A stretch of DNA of 64,000 bases, taken from the NCBI RefSeq assembly GCF_040054535.1, contig NC_090782.1:18582001-18646000 (forward strand). The letters are read 5' to 3'. The notes under the pieces are model-generated. The model saw only the letters and a program-made list of their open reading frames with translations. It was not told the DNA's origin and made no database searches. The position numbers and the translations under genes are program-made. This document shows, one piece after another, positions 40,521-61,951 of the stretch. Positions within the stretch are counted from its first letter, which is position 1. Each line of letters starts with the position of its first letter. The DNA comes from Antennarius striatus (Eukaryota; Chordata; Actinopteri; Lophiiformes; Antennariidae).

Positions 40521-42720
40521 TCTCTTTTTGACATGCACGCATATTGTTACTCCATCAATTTCATCTCTTTTGTTCCCTCCTCTTGGCTTGCTGGGTAATA
40601 TTGCTAATGACAAAGCTCACTAAGGAATTTGCAAAGCTAATTATTTAATAAAATCATGCCCACAATCATTGATACATGTGCCTAGAACCATTTCCCTGCC
40701 TTATAAATGTTCAGTGAAGGAGAACGTATTCATGCACTTTGGGGTACAATGTTACAAAAAGCTCATGCAGTAAATGACCTGGAATTAAGGATAATTATTG
40801 ATTCAGAAGACTACTTTCAGCAAGGTTGCCATGCAGTATTCATTCCTGCGTACACTCTCTCCCTCTGAACTGTTTTTTTCTTCTTCTTACATTTTAATAT
40901 AACCTGGTACTCGACAGAAAAACCATTAAGAGAAAATCACATGTCAAAACAGAATACACTTTTGCCCATAGCATCACGTAACATCACAATCAAATAGATT
41001 AGCTGTTGAGCGTTGTTGGTGTGAGAATTATTTTGTTGTTGGACAATCATGTGAAGTGACGGGGATCCACTCCCTTAAACTGTGCACGCACAATGAATTA
41101 ATTTTAATAAATCCTATCTCAACCTCTACCACTGCTTATTTGGATGGGTGTTCTTCTTGAGGTGAGTCTTTATCTCACCCTATCAAAACATGAGCATTAA
41201 TTCTTCCATCTAGTTAATTATTTAACATATTTCCATCTCCGGCCAGTGGAAATTCAAGAATTTCTTGAGCTAATGCATGGTTGCAGAGGACCTAGGTTAA
41301 CTAATTTAAAATTCTAGTGGAATATAACAATTCATGCTGCTGTGATTTGCAGCCAAAGCTCCTTGAGATGAAGCAGTCATGTGAGGAGGTAGTGCTGACT
41401 GTGTCTTTGTCTTTGCTCGTCACAGCCACACAGTGTTAAAAGTGACATTTTGCACCACTGCCTTCAGAATAGGATTTTGTTGGATAGTGATGCAATCAAT
41501 TTTTGCTGCCTCTAGATTGCCATGCACCACCAATACGTCTGCCCGCATGTCATTTTAAGATTAACACCCATGGAAACAAAGATGGGCACAAGTACAATAC
41601 TTTCTTGCTCAAAGTAGACATGAAAACAACTACAATACATTAGTTAGAAATTAGCTTTGTTAAGAATATGTGGCAATGTGCACTGGGTATGTAAGATGGA
41701 CTTTAGTGTTGCTCATATGACGAACTTCAAAAGGATGCATACTCAATATATTTTATACGTACATAAATTGAGAAATTGGTGGTTTAAAATAATTGTTTAA
41801 AAGGTAAATGATAAAGCTCGGTGAGTGGGTTATCATTCTGTAAATGTTTAAATGTGTTCTTCTGATGGTTGCAGAGAGAATTTGAGATCGGAAAGCAAAA
41901 GAAACCACAAAAGTCTACCTGGACCTCTGTCTGTTGAACTTTTCATTTCAACTCTCTCACAGTAATGAAACAAGCACACATTAATCTTCTGTTTATTATG
42001 AATGAATGCCAGCCCTTGTTGTCTAGCAGACTTTGTTCACGGGATTTTTAAGATGCTTGCCAACAGAATGTGTCCAGAGATATTTTCATTGATTTTCTGG
42101 GGATGTGCACGGCTGTGTTGTTATCATTAAACATTGTTTAGGCCTTCTTCAGGCAAACAACAGGACAGCCTGAAGCAGACAGGGGTGAACTTTTCTCCAG
42201 AACCATCCTCAGGGACCAACAGATTTCTATACTATTTCTAATAATTCCACTGGGTGTCTGGACAACTTTTTTTCGGGGCAAATCTGCAGATAAGAAAATT
42301 ATCTCATGAGATGCTTAATTAAGACGTCAACTCAATTTAATAAACCTACCCTAGGAGCTGCTTCAAGCATTATATTGCTTATTGCTCCAACCACAACATC
42401 AAATATGTATTTAGTGTAAGTATAATGGAGTGTCTACACAAGATAAACACGTTTACTCAATCCTGGGAAGCCAAGAGATCGATATAAACTGTTTCTTTGT
42501 TTACTCCCTTGTTTATTGTTCCTTTGCCTTCTAGTCATTCAGAGAAGAGGAGAAGCAGAATGAACAGTGAGGTAAAGAGCAGGAAAGAATAAAAAGAAAA
42601 GAAGGAAGCACTGTCTTTGTAGTCTTCATCATCATCTCAACCATCCTCACCATTCAGAAAAGATCTTCTCCTTTGGAAGAGTCAGTGTGCAAAGAGATCT
42701 GATAAACACCAATAGCTGAA

Positions 42721-42763
42721 ACACACGCACGCACGCACGCACACACACACACACACACACACA
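42721..42763. repeat. (CACG)n/(CA)n microsatellite
   Basis: CACG units followed by a pure CA tract. Confidence 0.95.
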
Positions 42764-43021
42764 CCTTTTTAACCAAGCTTTTATCTAGCATTACAGGTTT
42801 TTAATTACTATTTTAAACCTTTCTTATGCTCCTGTCATGGTCTATTTAATTTTATGTTGCTGTTTTTACCTTCTTTTAAAGATGATGATAATCTTAGTGT
42901 TCTGTTTTTATTGATTACTGGTATTATATCCATTGTATTTTATTTACTAATCTTATGTAGTTTTGTACTATATTTATTTCAGTCGGAGTCGGGGGACATG
43001 TGTTCTGTTTTAATTGTGTTT

Positions 43022-43330
43022 TATTACATCCCGCTTCAAAATGGTGATGTATTGTAAATGTCGGTGTTTCTGTGTTTGTCTGTCCGTTCATCTGTCTGTT
43101 AGCCAACCAAATATCTTCACAACCATTGGAGATAGAAAGATGAAACAAAAAGCACATTACTTGGGGATGAAAATGACATGATGACATTGACCTTGAGAAA
43201 ACTAGGTCAAGGTCAAAATTTAAACTTTTGTATACTCAGGAACCAGATAAGATAGAAAGACAAGTGAGAAGGCCAGTGCGAGTAAGACCATAGATCAAAG
43301 CTAGTGCAATACCGTCCTCGAAAAATCATT
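43022..43330 (+). repeat. Dispersed repeat family A, copy 2
   Basis: Same start as the copies at 25470 and 53543. It includes ttgaccttgagaaaactagg, then tcaaggtca, with a DR0-type AGGTCAAGGTCA at 43204-43215. Confidence 0.85.
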
Positions 43331-46284
43331 TCCTTGCTGCTCTAACGAAGCTTGGAACAAAGTGCAGACCAGACAAAATACAGAATTACAAGTGCTGACT
43401 GTCACTAGAAGAACAGAATACATTACATGTGTTTTAAAGTCCCTTCATTGGCTGTTATTTTTAAATATACTTGGAGATATTGCTCAATTAAAATTCACTC
43501 AGTGGGGCAAGATCTGAATACTTAGCATGTGTGTTTACTGGATAAAGCTGGTCTCTATTATTACCTCTGCCAAGGAGATAATCATGGAGACCAGCCGTAC
43601 CGGTGTTGTTTGTTTGTCAGTCTGGTGAAGGATGACTGAGAAATCAAACTTAAAGAAGGGAGAGGGAGAACATGGCTCAAGGAAAACTCATCACGTTTTG
43701 TTGCCAATCCAGATCATCTCAGCCAGAATTTTTAAAAGGTTCTTTACCATTGCGGGATGGAGGCATTCACAATAAATTTGCTGTGAGCAATGCCAACTAT
43801 TCTTGATGAAAAAAGATTACACAATGACATCCACTTAAGATTCATCATACATCTATGTCTGAGCTGGATCCAAGTAATCCAGATGGTGTTCTAAATGTTT
43901 CAATGTATAGGGTTCACAGAAAATTATCCACCGTGAAAATAATTATGAAAATGACCAAAGGAATATCACATTGCAGTGTAAAGTGTTTTGTTTGGTGTCA
44001 AATTTGCCATATCTTCTTAAGTTACTGAGCTACATCCTGTGTTGGTCACCTGGTGAATATGAGCATGAATCATTGTTCACATCTGCGTATGGTTGTCCAA
44101 TGATTGAACTGTGAACTGGTTATGTGTCCAGGAAGTAGCCAACCTCTTACTGGGATGGCCTCCGGCATTCCTCCAACCCTGTAAATGATTATAAAAAACA
44201 GATAAAGGGATGCTCGGTCAGAATTGAAGCCAAATCAAATATTTTTTGAGCCTTATTTTCAGGAGTTTCCTGTAAGCTGTCTCACAGAAAGGGAAAAGCT
44301 TTGTGTTTTCTGTGACCCATGGTCGAATAATGACTCCGTATTTTCTTTTATGTTTTCACTCCTTACATGAGTATTTTTCAAGCTACACATTGTACTACAA
44401 TTGAGATGTATTAATTAATTTTTTGTTCATGGGCAGAAGATGATAATATTTGCTTTTACTGTATGTTAATGTTTGTAAGAACATATGTTCTTACCACTGC
44501 TCATGGTGCAGTGGTGGTTTTAGTAAAGCTACATAGAAAATATGCAGGTTTTTACATTTCAGCAGCATCATTTCAAATTACCTTCATATAGTCAGGTTTT
44601 CATTTAGATAAAAAAAAGTATAGTTACTCTTTTGTTAGTGATTGTATTATGAATAGAGGAGTAGTGAATCACACAAGGTTTCCATGTCCATATGAATGTA
44701 CTGACAAGGTTTTCAGCACCATGGGCAGCTCCTTGAAATTTGTAAAGCTGAATTGCACTGCAAATGCAACATCCATCTGAAAACGATACTGCTGGTACGT
44801 TGCGAAACTAACATATAATATGCAACTCTTAAAAACAAAACACTCGTATCACTGAATGCTGTGCGGCTTCTCCTGGGGGGTCATTAATCTTGAACTCACT
44901 TCACACATACACGTTTACAAAGTAAATTAAAGTAAATTTTAAAGTATGTTAACTGTATTTCAAAGTACAGGTTACATCTTGAATTAAATTGGAATAATGC
45001 AATTACTATAAGACAACTATATGACAGGGGTAAGTGGACTCTACTTGTAAGGCACTATTTTGTAGTGACTGACCACTCAAAACATTTTACAACACAAAAA
45101 ACATTCACTCCTACACACACACATACACACACAGAGGCTGTTGTGTAAGGTTTAATGCCATCTGTTCACCAGGACTGACAAAAACTCATAAAATCACTGA
45201 CATACAAGTGGAATATAAAACACAGTCCTAAGTAATAAGGCAACAAATTGCCAATGTTCCAGTTAATAGATGGTTGCTCTACTTCCTCTGCCACAGCTGC
45301 TGCTACTAAACAACTAACAATAATGTTATAAAAAATTATGAATAAAAATAATAAATCCTAAAAAAGTACTGTTAAACTCTGGCAGTACCAATGGTGTCAT
45401 TTCTTTACATTTTGATGCTTTGTGGAGAATGAAAATGTTGATTTATATTAGTGAGCAGAGGCCTGATCAATGCACCTCTGGACATCAAACTAAATCTTAG
45501 TTCCCACATAGTTTAGTTCCTTCTCTCTTCATGTTGTGTGGAGCTACGTTTGCTTTACATTCATTATACAAGGACTTTCTCTTCTCGACTATTATTTTCC
45601 TGGGTTGCTCTGATGTTTTTAGTATGGCATTCTGACATTAATAAACCAAGATACTGCTCAGGTTTCACGGTAAATGTTCAAGTTTTACATCATCATCGTT
45701 ATTAAAAAACATTTAAAAAAAAAACCCAACCCAACAACTAAAAAACATTACGCTGGCTTTGCCTTGTGTCCCATGTCAAACTATTAGTATAGTAAAAAAT
45801 GCTGATTGCTGCTCAAGACTGCCAACTAAATCCTTGGGAATTTGTGCGTTAATTTAATTTCATAGTCTAAACAACCCCATTGCAGGTCGACGTCACTGCT
45901 GCACTGCCAAACAAGGTAATTCTCTCCCTGAGGTCATTAATTACGGTCCCCACACGAAGGGCAAAAACGAGATGATTGGCCTTTTAGCGGGGCAGAGATG
46001 CCAAATCACATCAGATTTTTACAGTGAATCATGACTGATAGAGGTGTGAGTGTTCCACAGGAGATTAATTATCATAAGGAAAAACAGTCAGACATTACGC
46101 GTCCATCAACAGCCAGACCGTCCTGTCAGTTTCATTGGACATAACCTGTCCATAACCTGTCCAAAGTTTCGTCATTTATCATTTTGGATGCAAGAAGTTC
46201 TATTCTGGTCTATACGTCAACCTCAGGACCACAGACACCCCTCCCCCTCCACACACCGTTCCTGTCCTCTCCCTTCATCCCTCT
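43331..46284. other. Non-coding stretch before the candidate 5' exon
   Basis: No exon found. The last about 400 bases become less AT-rich approaching 46.29 kb. Confidence 0.4.
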
Positions 46285-46668
46285 GTTATTTGAATAGAGA
46301 GCCTGCGGAGCGCTCTTTTGTTCAGTAGCGCTCAGCTGCTGGAGAGGTGAGCACCACTCTGGCGCTCATCCACTCATCGCGGCTTCTGCCTCGGCTCGTC
46401 TCCTGAAGAAGCTGACACACTGTTCAACAGTCAGCCCCTTAATGCGGAAACGAAACCGCGCTCCTCGGTTTCAGCCTCCTCCTCCTCCTCCACCCGACAC
46501 CCCACAACTGCTTCGCGTTCCACACGCACTCGCAAGGCTTTTACGCGTCGTTGGATGGTTCAGCTCCCGTCCGTGGCTGTACCGCCTGTAACGAACCAGA
46601 CAGACGCTCCTGCAGCGCTCCTGCAGCGCTCTACATTCCTGTGGACTGAACTGCACTTCGTCTCAAAG
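46285..46668 (+). promoter_or_regulatory. Candidate promoter and 5' exon of a plus-strand gene (NCAN by synteny?)
   Basis: A GC- and CpG-rich block in AT-rich surroundings, preceded by a weak TATA-like ttatttgaatag near 46288, ending in a strong donor (TCTCAAAG then gtgagga; exon end 46668). Two short frames start inside: 46442-46591 (49 codons, beginning MRKRNRAPRFQPPPPPPP) and one from 46555 that runs open to the donor in phase 0 (ending WTELHFVSK). Neither resembles a known protein start, so this is probably 5' UTR. In human, NCAN follows NR2C2AP on this side and in this orientation, which suggests NCAN. No coding exon appears in the rest of the window to prove it. Confidence 0.45.
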
Positions 46669-52392
<5,724 letters not shown>

Positions 52393-52431
52393 CACAGGAG
52401 ATGAATTGAATATTTCAATTCATCTCCTGTG
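52393..52431. repeat. Perfect 18-bp hairpin with 3-nt loop
   Basis: CACAGGAGATGAATTGAA (52393-52410), loop TAT, then its exact reverse complement 52414-52431. The loop is too short for a microRNA precursor. Probably a quasi-palindrome made by template switching. Confidence 0.97.
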
Positions 52432-53542
52432 CACCACCTTGCGGTGTTGAATGAAAAACTGCAAATGCCATCAAATTGATTTTATTACGGAATTTTTCAG
52501 GCTCATAGTGGGTCAGATGTCCTGCCAGTTGAATCGCTGGTTGTTTTGCAGTCGGTAATGAGATTGCCAAGGCTCCACCAAAGGGGTTTTTACATGGAGC
52601 TGTGAAGGATGCTGCCTTCAAAGCTCCAAGGCATTAGAGCCGATGTTAGAAGTGGTTGGCCAACAGATGTGGGGTGTATGCGTCTGTGTGTGACCACGTA
52701 AATACTTGAAACTTTTGCTCAACGGGTATGCTTTATGTGAGGAATGAATTTGCAAAGAGGGCAACAGCGTTTCAGGAAAGAGTCTTTTGCTGGTGTCATG
52801 TTGTTTGGAAAAGAATAGCATTTATTGTGTAATTTTCATCCAAATTGCTTTCACTGTGTTTTGTCACCATGGAATCACAAAAAAAAATAAAAAATAAAAA
52901 TTGCATTGTGTCTTTCCAAATCATCAAAACAACATTTTGTCACCGGGTCAGGACTGCCAAGGTGAATGCAGAAGTCACATACTGTGGGTAATTACAAATG
53001 GTGGCTTTCTGCAGAACTTCACACAATTTTGCTTGTTAAGTTTTCCGTTCTGCTCTGGCAAATTCAAAATGAACTGTTGGTTGGTTACCAGCTCTGTTTG
53101 TAATTAACTGTCACAGTGCAAATTAAATGGAGAGAAAATATATTGTGGTAAATGAAAATGAAGAAACATAGCTGCAGTCGCTCAGTCATCAGGGGGGAAT
53201 GGAATTAATCAGCTCCCTGTGCTGTGCGTGTGTTTATTTCTTTGTCTCTCTATGTAATTACACACTTGCTTTTGTGGCGATTGCGGCTTCCTTCAGTCTG
53301 GTCCCTTCCCTTGACCCTGACTAAGATGCTGAATGTTAAGTCACAATAAAATACGTCCCGTTGTTGTTTCTCTTCTCATTACAATTAATTTTTTTTTCAG
53401 CCTTGGTGGGCTGTGTGTAGCTGTTGAGGTCTCTGGAATAAACTTGGCAACCGGTCTCAGAATCGTAGCACTTCTAGTGACAAAGGTCACTGCTGGGCCT
53501 AAAAAAGTTCCATGCTGAAATTTTATGGCCTACCTTCAGCTT

Positions 53543-54055
53543 TGATTACATCCCACGAAGCGGTGATGTACTGTAATTGTCAGTGTTAGTGTGTTCGTCC
53601 GTCCGTCCACCAAATATCTTCACAACCGTTGCAGATAGCAAGCTGAAAGAAAAAGCACATTACTCGGACGGCAAAGAGGATGAAAATTAGATGATGACCT
53701 TGACCTTGAGAAAACTAGGTCAAGGTCAAATTTCAGCTTTTTTTTAAAACATTTTTTTGCACATATCTCAGGAACTGGATAAGATAGAAAGACGAAACAG
53801 AAGGTGTTATATTCAGGGAGGTAAGTGGATAAAAATGAGATCACAACCTTGACCTTGAAAAGTAGGTCAAGGTCATATTTTCACTTTTATACCTTTTTAG
53901 GTACACATCTCTGAAACCTAATGAGATATAATCCCAAATCAAAAAGCAACATTTTCAGGAAGTCAGAGGCACAAAAATGGATAGGTCAGGGTGAAATTTT
54001 GAATTCAGGGGTGTCGCAGGATGTTGCAGTTTCTGACTGCCTCGTTTCAACATGC
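53543..54055 (+). repeat. Dispersed repeat family A, longest copy
   Basis: About 510 bp, starting attacatcccacgaagcggtg and ending gcagtttctgactgcctcgt. It contains two inverted modules of AGGTCA half-sites: TGACCTTGACCT (53695-53706) facing AGGTCAAGGTCA (53717-53728), and ACCTTGACCT (about 53847-53856) facing AGGTCAAGGTCA (53864-53875). Non-coding; class unknown, probably a non-autonomous transposon. Confidence 0.85.
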
Positions 54056-54890
54056 ATTTGAGAAAATTATGCACTTACATATGTCCATAGGGTTAGGATT
54101 AGGATATCATTTCTTTATCCAAGATTTTAAAACAATGACTGGAAAGTCAGGGCACAGGGAAAAGGTCTTGCTTCCATGGTGGCCAATTCGTCCATGACAA
54201 TGATAACAATTAAGATGACCTTCCATGTGATCAACAGAAGCAAATCCAGATCAGATCTGTCCCCACATGCTTGTAAGATAGACACTAAGCATGATGGGTG
54301 CATCACCTCACATCCTCCTCTCCTTCTTACCGTGATGTGTTCATCACTTTGGGATGGGATAAATCTGGACTAATCAGACCACATCTTCTTTTCCCATTCA
54401 GGGTCTAGTCTTTATTCTGCCCAACAAACCAAAGCCTTTTACCAGATTAGCCTTGAGAAGAGCACTTATCAGTGAAGTTATACAGCTGTTTAGTCCCAAT
54501 CCCTTGAGATCTCTACATTGTTTATGTGGAAGCATCTACATTCATACTAAAATATAGCTGTGAGGTCTTTTGATTGGTTGATTATTTATATTTTACAATT
54601 TTGATTTCACCGAATGTTTGACATTCACAAATGGAGGGTTTTTTTCTTTCAAATCAAGATGGTGAATTATTTTCTTGTGAGGCAGTGTGTGTCTGAGACG
54701 TGCTTGTGTGTGTGTGTGTATGCGTGTGTGTGTGTTTCTGTGACTGTGAGTGTGTGTGGTGGAGAGGTTACTCTGATAGCACCTCTATTCCCAGGTGTGA
54801 AACGCTGTGCTGACTCCTGTCTGTGATGGATCTCTGTCTATTCTGGACTAATGGCTTAGCGGCTGATCACTGACCACTACCTATATGTGC
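54056..54890. other. Non-coding stretch
   Basis: Contains an imperfect (TG)n at 54701-54754; otherwise nothing recognised. Confidence 0.4.
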
Positions 54891-54896
54891 TGCTGC

Positions 54897-54897
<1 letters not shown>

Positions 54898-54952
<55 letters not shown>
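54898..54952. repeat. (GT)n microsatellite with CG interruptions
   Basis: GT tract ending in gcgcgcgtgtgcgc. Confidence 0.95.
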
Positions 54953-54954
<2 letters not shown>

Positions 54955-55181
54955 CGCACATTACTAAATACTTACTGTTAACACTTCTTATCTGCTCACT
55001 TGCTCAGTCCAGCTTCTGCGTTAGCAGATAAAACAGATCCGTGTGTTTACTGAAGAGCTGTAATTGTAGTGAAATACTTCTCTGTCCTGTCTATGCTTCA
55101 GGGTCTGTTGGAATGTGTGCTCTTATAACGGTTCACTGCCCACTTGTTTGATGATCTTGCCACGCATGTACAGTACTGCAC

Positions 55182-55183
<2 letters not shown>

Positions 55184-55222
<39 letters not shown>

Positions 55223-55235
55223 CACACACACGCAC
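55184..55235. repeat. (CA)n microsatellite
   Basis: CA tract with TGCA and CGCA interruptions toward the 3' end. Confidence 0.95.
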
Positions 55236-58200
55236 ACTCAAACCCAAGCCTTCATGTTTCCAGGACTGCAGGCACCTCGGGCGCTAGAGGTTGAGCCCTA
55301 ATTGGGCTTCATCTTGCATGACCTTCATTGTTTTGACAGAAGGATCAGAGGAAGACACTCAAAAGCTGAGATTATGTTCTCTCCTCCTACCCTCCTCTCC
55401 TCTCCGTGTCAAACCACCATGGCCAACAGTGGATGAGACATGTTTGCGCAGCCATTAGCTGCCTCCCAAAGCTTTTCCAAGAGGGTTAAAGCTGCCCGAA
55501 GCAGAAGGCGTGGATGTTCAGCATCCACCTCGGTGGGTAGTCCATGGATTTGTGTGTTGCATATGTTGACTATGCAGTATGCATTTCATGTTTTTGTCTT
55601 GGTAGTGATAGCACAAGATGACCACTTGAGAATAACAAGGTAGTCCAAATAATGAGTCACTGCCTGACGTGATTTACTGCTGGCAATTCACATTAAAGCT
55701 GTGTGTGCTTCAGGTATTCTCATATGGAAGAGAGAAAGAAATACTCCGGTGGAATCGCCCACGATTTTAAAAGCTCCCTTGTGCGCTATTAAGAAAATAT
55801 GTTATTGGACCAGCTACATTTGAACCTATAGATGCAAAGGTTGGACAAACTGGCACACTCAGTGCTGAGGTGACAGGAGAGCAATTGCAAGTGGCTTTAA
55901 AGGTTGAGATTCACAGGGGATCATTGCTAGAGATACTCTTCACTAAAATTTGCACTCAAAAATACGTTTGTATATCATGTGCTGTTAAATTCAATCTTGA
56001 CACAGATAAATCAGTGTTCCTTCTTTCCTCTTTTGTCTTTCGCCTCTTTATCTTTTTGAATGCAACACATCATGATCACAATTGAACTAAGGCCAATCCT
56101 GCAATCAAGCATCTTAATTGTGCTGTTTAATCTTAATCAACATTTTTAGACAGTACAGCTCCTTCAACAACTTATCATGGCATACTGAACAAATCAGTGT
56201 TTGTCATTCCTTATGTATACTACAAATTGATTTAATTGACTGTCCCTTTATCCACACTGCTGTTGAAAAAAACTGCTCAAGATTAATAGCAGCTTTTAAG
56301 ATGCAGAAAAAATGAGCTGATAAATTAGTTCACCAGCTCACAGTTTGACTGTAAGCATCGTTGACAGATGGCTGCAGTAAATGATGGCTTTTAGGTGGAG
56401 TTACTCCGGTTCACTCTGTGTTGTGTCTCCCGTGATATGACTGGGTTCTGTTTGAGCTAAGCTGCCTACCTTCATACCATTAAGCATCGGTGTATGTTCA
56501 AGTGTCTAATGCCTTTTCCTAAAGCCAGGAGCTCAGGCTGCTCTGATCGTCGCCGCCGTGGATCTGACTGTTAGGTCCACGGGACTCCTGAGGGATCTGC
56601 TCTTTGAATTGGCTGCCAGATAAACGAGGTGTTTGCTTTTCTTTGGCAGAACGGTACCTTTCAGAAGGTCAGTGAGGTTGGCTTCAGTGGGGAAAGTGGG
56701 CTGTATCTACATTAGTCAAAACTCAACTTTTGAATGCAGTGGGATTTCTGAATGTGTTTGACCATTAACCATAAATCATGTATGCTCTAAGTTGGTGCCA
56801 GGAATTACCCAGTACCAGCTGTAAGTACACAGATGGACGTCATACTTTTGCATAACTTTTCTCACTGCAGCGCCGAAATCATGGGATGTCATTTTCTCAT
56901 CATTTTACATAATTGTAAAATAATATGAATTCATGCGAGTTCCAATATTCAAGATTTAAATCAGCTACACATTTCTGTAAATGTTCAAAATTTAAAAAAA
57001 TATCAAAATCCCATTGCATTCCTGTCTTGGCAGCTTGCTTTCACAAATTACTTAAGAGTTTTTAAAAGCATTTTCCGAGACAGAGCTCGCATAAATTAAC
57101 AAAATGGTCTCCCAGACATTTGCAAATTCTTGAAATTAACCTCCGCTATTGATATGTAATGCTGTAATCTGTCTGGGAATGGCCTCATGAATTCTGTATG
57201 CGCTGAGTAAAGCATCGTCTCCACTTCACGAGCAGAAACAAGGTGTTTGGCTTCGAACAGAGCATGATGATACCATTTTATCATCTACGATAGGTATAGC
57301 TTACTAAAGTAACCAAACAGAGATCAAGTCTCAAGATTAACTTAATTTGACCAATCAATTATGTTAAAGTCACAATTAAGCAAGCAGGTCAATTCACCAA
57401 AACAAATGTGTAATTGAAAATAATGAGCAAAATGATCTCTGAGCTGTGTTTTGCGTTTAAGGTGACATACTGCTCCCATTAGGAAGATGTCACACCGTTT
57501 CCATGAAGGTTGGGATGGTGTGTGACATGTAAGTAGAGCTCATCACTGCTCAACAAGTGACAGTTAAAACTCTACTAGAATGATAGACTGATGGGGGGAA
57601 AAAAACTTTCCATTTGTCACTATTTGCAATTCTTTTTGGACATCATGGATGCTATATTCTCTGGTTGAGGGACCACCCTCCTTGTTATCAGCACACATCT
57701 TAAAAGCCAGCATCTGTGATGGTGTGAGGGTGCATCAGTCCACATGGCATGGATAACCAGCTCATTTGTGAAGGATTCTATTAATACTGAATGATATATA
57801 GAGATTTTGGAGAAACATATCCTGCCATGTAAACAGTGTGTTTTTCAGGGAAGGCCAGGCAATGTACAACATGATAAAGAAGACCCTGAACATTTGATCA
57901 GCTGGAATCCTACATCAGGCAAGAAAGGGAAAATACTAATTTGACATGATGACAGTTGGTCTCCTCAGTTCTCAAATGACCAAAGACGAGTTAATGGAGC
58001 AAGACCCTAATGTTTTTGAAATGTCTCATTATCATCAAGTTATAAAAAAAAATTCAACTTTGAAAAAACATTGCAATTATTGTTATTCAGTATTTGAAAT
58101 GTTGTCTTTGTGCGATTTTCAATTAAATATGGGATTTCAGTAATCTGTAAATCAGTACACACTGTAGTTATTTACACAACATCGCAAAAAGGGCTGACAA

Positions 58201-59093
58201 TAAAGACAGAATATGGATGATTTATTAGCAGGCAGACGTGAGGGTAGTATCAATCCTCTCGTTTTACTCTTGGCAAGAACAGGAATAAGAGTATTTTAAA
58301 AAATGACAAACTGCACTCTCAATACATCGTCTAGTCCTCTTGACATAGGACTTCCTATCTCTTATTTCCACTTGTGTCTCTCAGCAGTGTGACACCCTGA
58401 CATGCTAAAATGCTTGTTTTGTCCTGATACACTGATATGACGAGCGCTGTTTCTGACACTTCAAGTTTGGGCATCAAAAGTCCACATTAGACAATAAAAT
58501 TGAAGTAGACCACTCACAACAGGCTGGAAAATGTGTCCATTTTCCTGTCTTTACATGTCATTTCTTCAGCATTTCCTATCCATCAGAATTTCTTCTTTCA
58601 TCCACTCTGTTCCCCTTCCGTCTTTCACCAAAAAGTGAGTCAGAACATTCAGACCAGAGGACGCAGAAGGGAAGAATTTGTTGAACATTTTGGAAGCAGC
58701 TATTGCAATCAGACATGTTGCTGGTCTGCAAGAACTCCACTGAGGGAAAGGCATCCATCAGGGCTTTGCCCACAACAGCAATAGAGAACAGATTGCATGA
58801 TGAACACACATTCACAAATAAGTCTCCCAGATTAAAGCCATCATTGTGAAATATGAAAAACCTTTTGTCTGTCAATAATTGGACTTAGTTTTTGTGGTTG
58901 GACGTATTATTCAATTCATCTATCGGAATCACAGACCTGGCCTGTGACGTCCCACTACAGCAGTAATGTACGAGGACTGCTGAGAGCCTTTGGCTATGTG
59001 TTTCTGTGATGAGATGTGTAATTAGCCAAAGCAGGCTGACAAACTGCTGCAGGTGCAAGGGAGATGAAGGGAAATAAGCCAAGAGAGAGGTCA
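55236..59093. other. Non-coding stretch
   Basis: No supported exon. Frames at 55440-55643, 57946-58143 and 58533-58875 lack splice sites and recognisable domains. Confidence 0.4.
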
Positions 59094-59240
59094 GAGGAGA
59101 GGAGAGGAGAGGAGAGGAGAGGAGAGGAGAGGAGAGGAGAGGAGAGGAGAGGAGAGGAGAGGAGAGGAGAGGAGAGGAGAGGAGAGGAGAGGAGAGGAGA
59201 GGAGAGGAGAGGAGAGGAGAGGAGAGGAGAGGAGAGGAGA
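59094..59240. repeat. (AGGAG)n pentanucleotide microsatellite, about 29 units
   Basis: Near-perfect purine-only pentamer array. The 125-codon frame across it (poly-RGEER) is an artefact. Confidence 0.98.
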
Positions 59241-59728
59241 CTTTGCGGTTTGCAGAATTTAAGGATGATTCAGTTTTGGTCTATCATGAAATATATTTTC
59301 ATATTTCTATTGCCAAACCCACATTTGAACCATCTCACTTATATACACATTATACTCTCTTCCTCAGTGGATAGCTCAGGGTCGACTCACATCAGGCATG
59401 TTCAAGCAGTGCTCTGTGGGCCACTGTGGTGTTGCAGATAAATTGCATGTAGAGTGCAAGGCTACAGTATGAATCAGCCGGTTTGTTTACACCGCCAAGA
59501 GTCCAGGTGGAAGAGGTGGAGGTTAACATCACCGATCAGAGTAATTAATTGCACCAATTTAGTCATTAAGTGTTGAGTTTGAACCAAGAGATGGCACATG
59601 CAGGGCTGATAGTGTTGTTTTAAATTACACACAATTTAACAATCTATCAGATTTATTTATTCTCACAAAATAAGCAGCATTGCTGCAAAGAGGGAACATT
59701 AAATCTTGACGCTTGTATGGTGAAGGTA

Positions 59729-59731
<3 letters not shown>

Positions 59732-59824
<93 letters not shown>

Positions 59825-59853
59825 TGTGTGTGTGTGTGTGTGAGAGAGAGAGG
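59732..59853. repeat. (GT)n microsatellite followed by (GA)n
   Basis: GT tract with one AA interruption near 59821, then a short GA run. Confidence 0.98.

Positions 59854-61951
<2,098 letters not shown>

Larger units (their letters stand above)
39773..43021. other. Non-coding stretch
   Basis: Contains (CA)n/(CACG)n at 40468-40520 and 42721-42763. No exon is supported; small frames near 39947-40457 have no splice signals. Confidence 0.4.

Noticed and set aside
52393..52431. microRNA precursor
   Set aside because: An 18-bp stem with a 3-nt loop is too short and tight for Drosha/Dicer processing.
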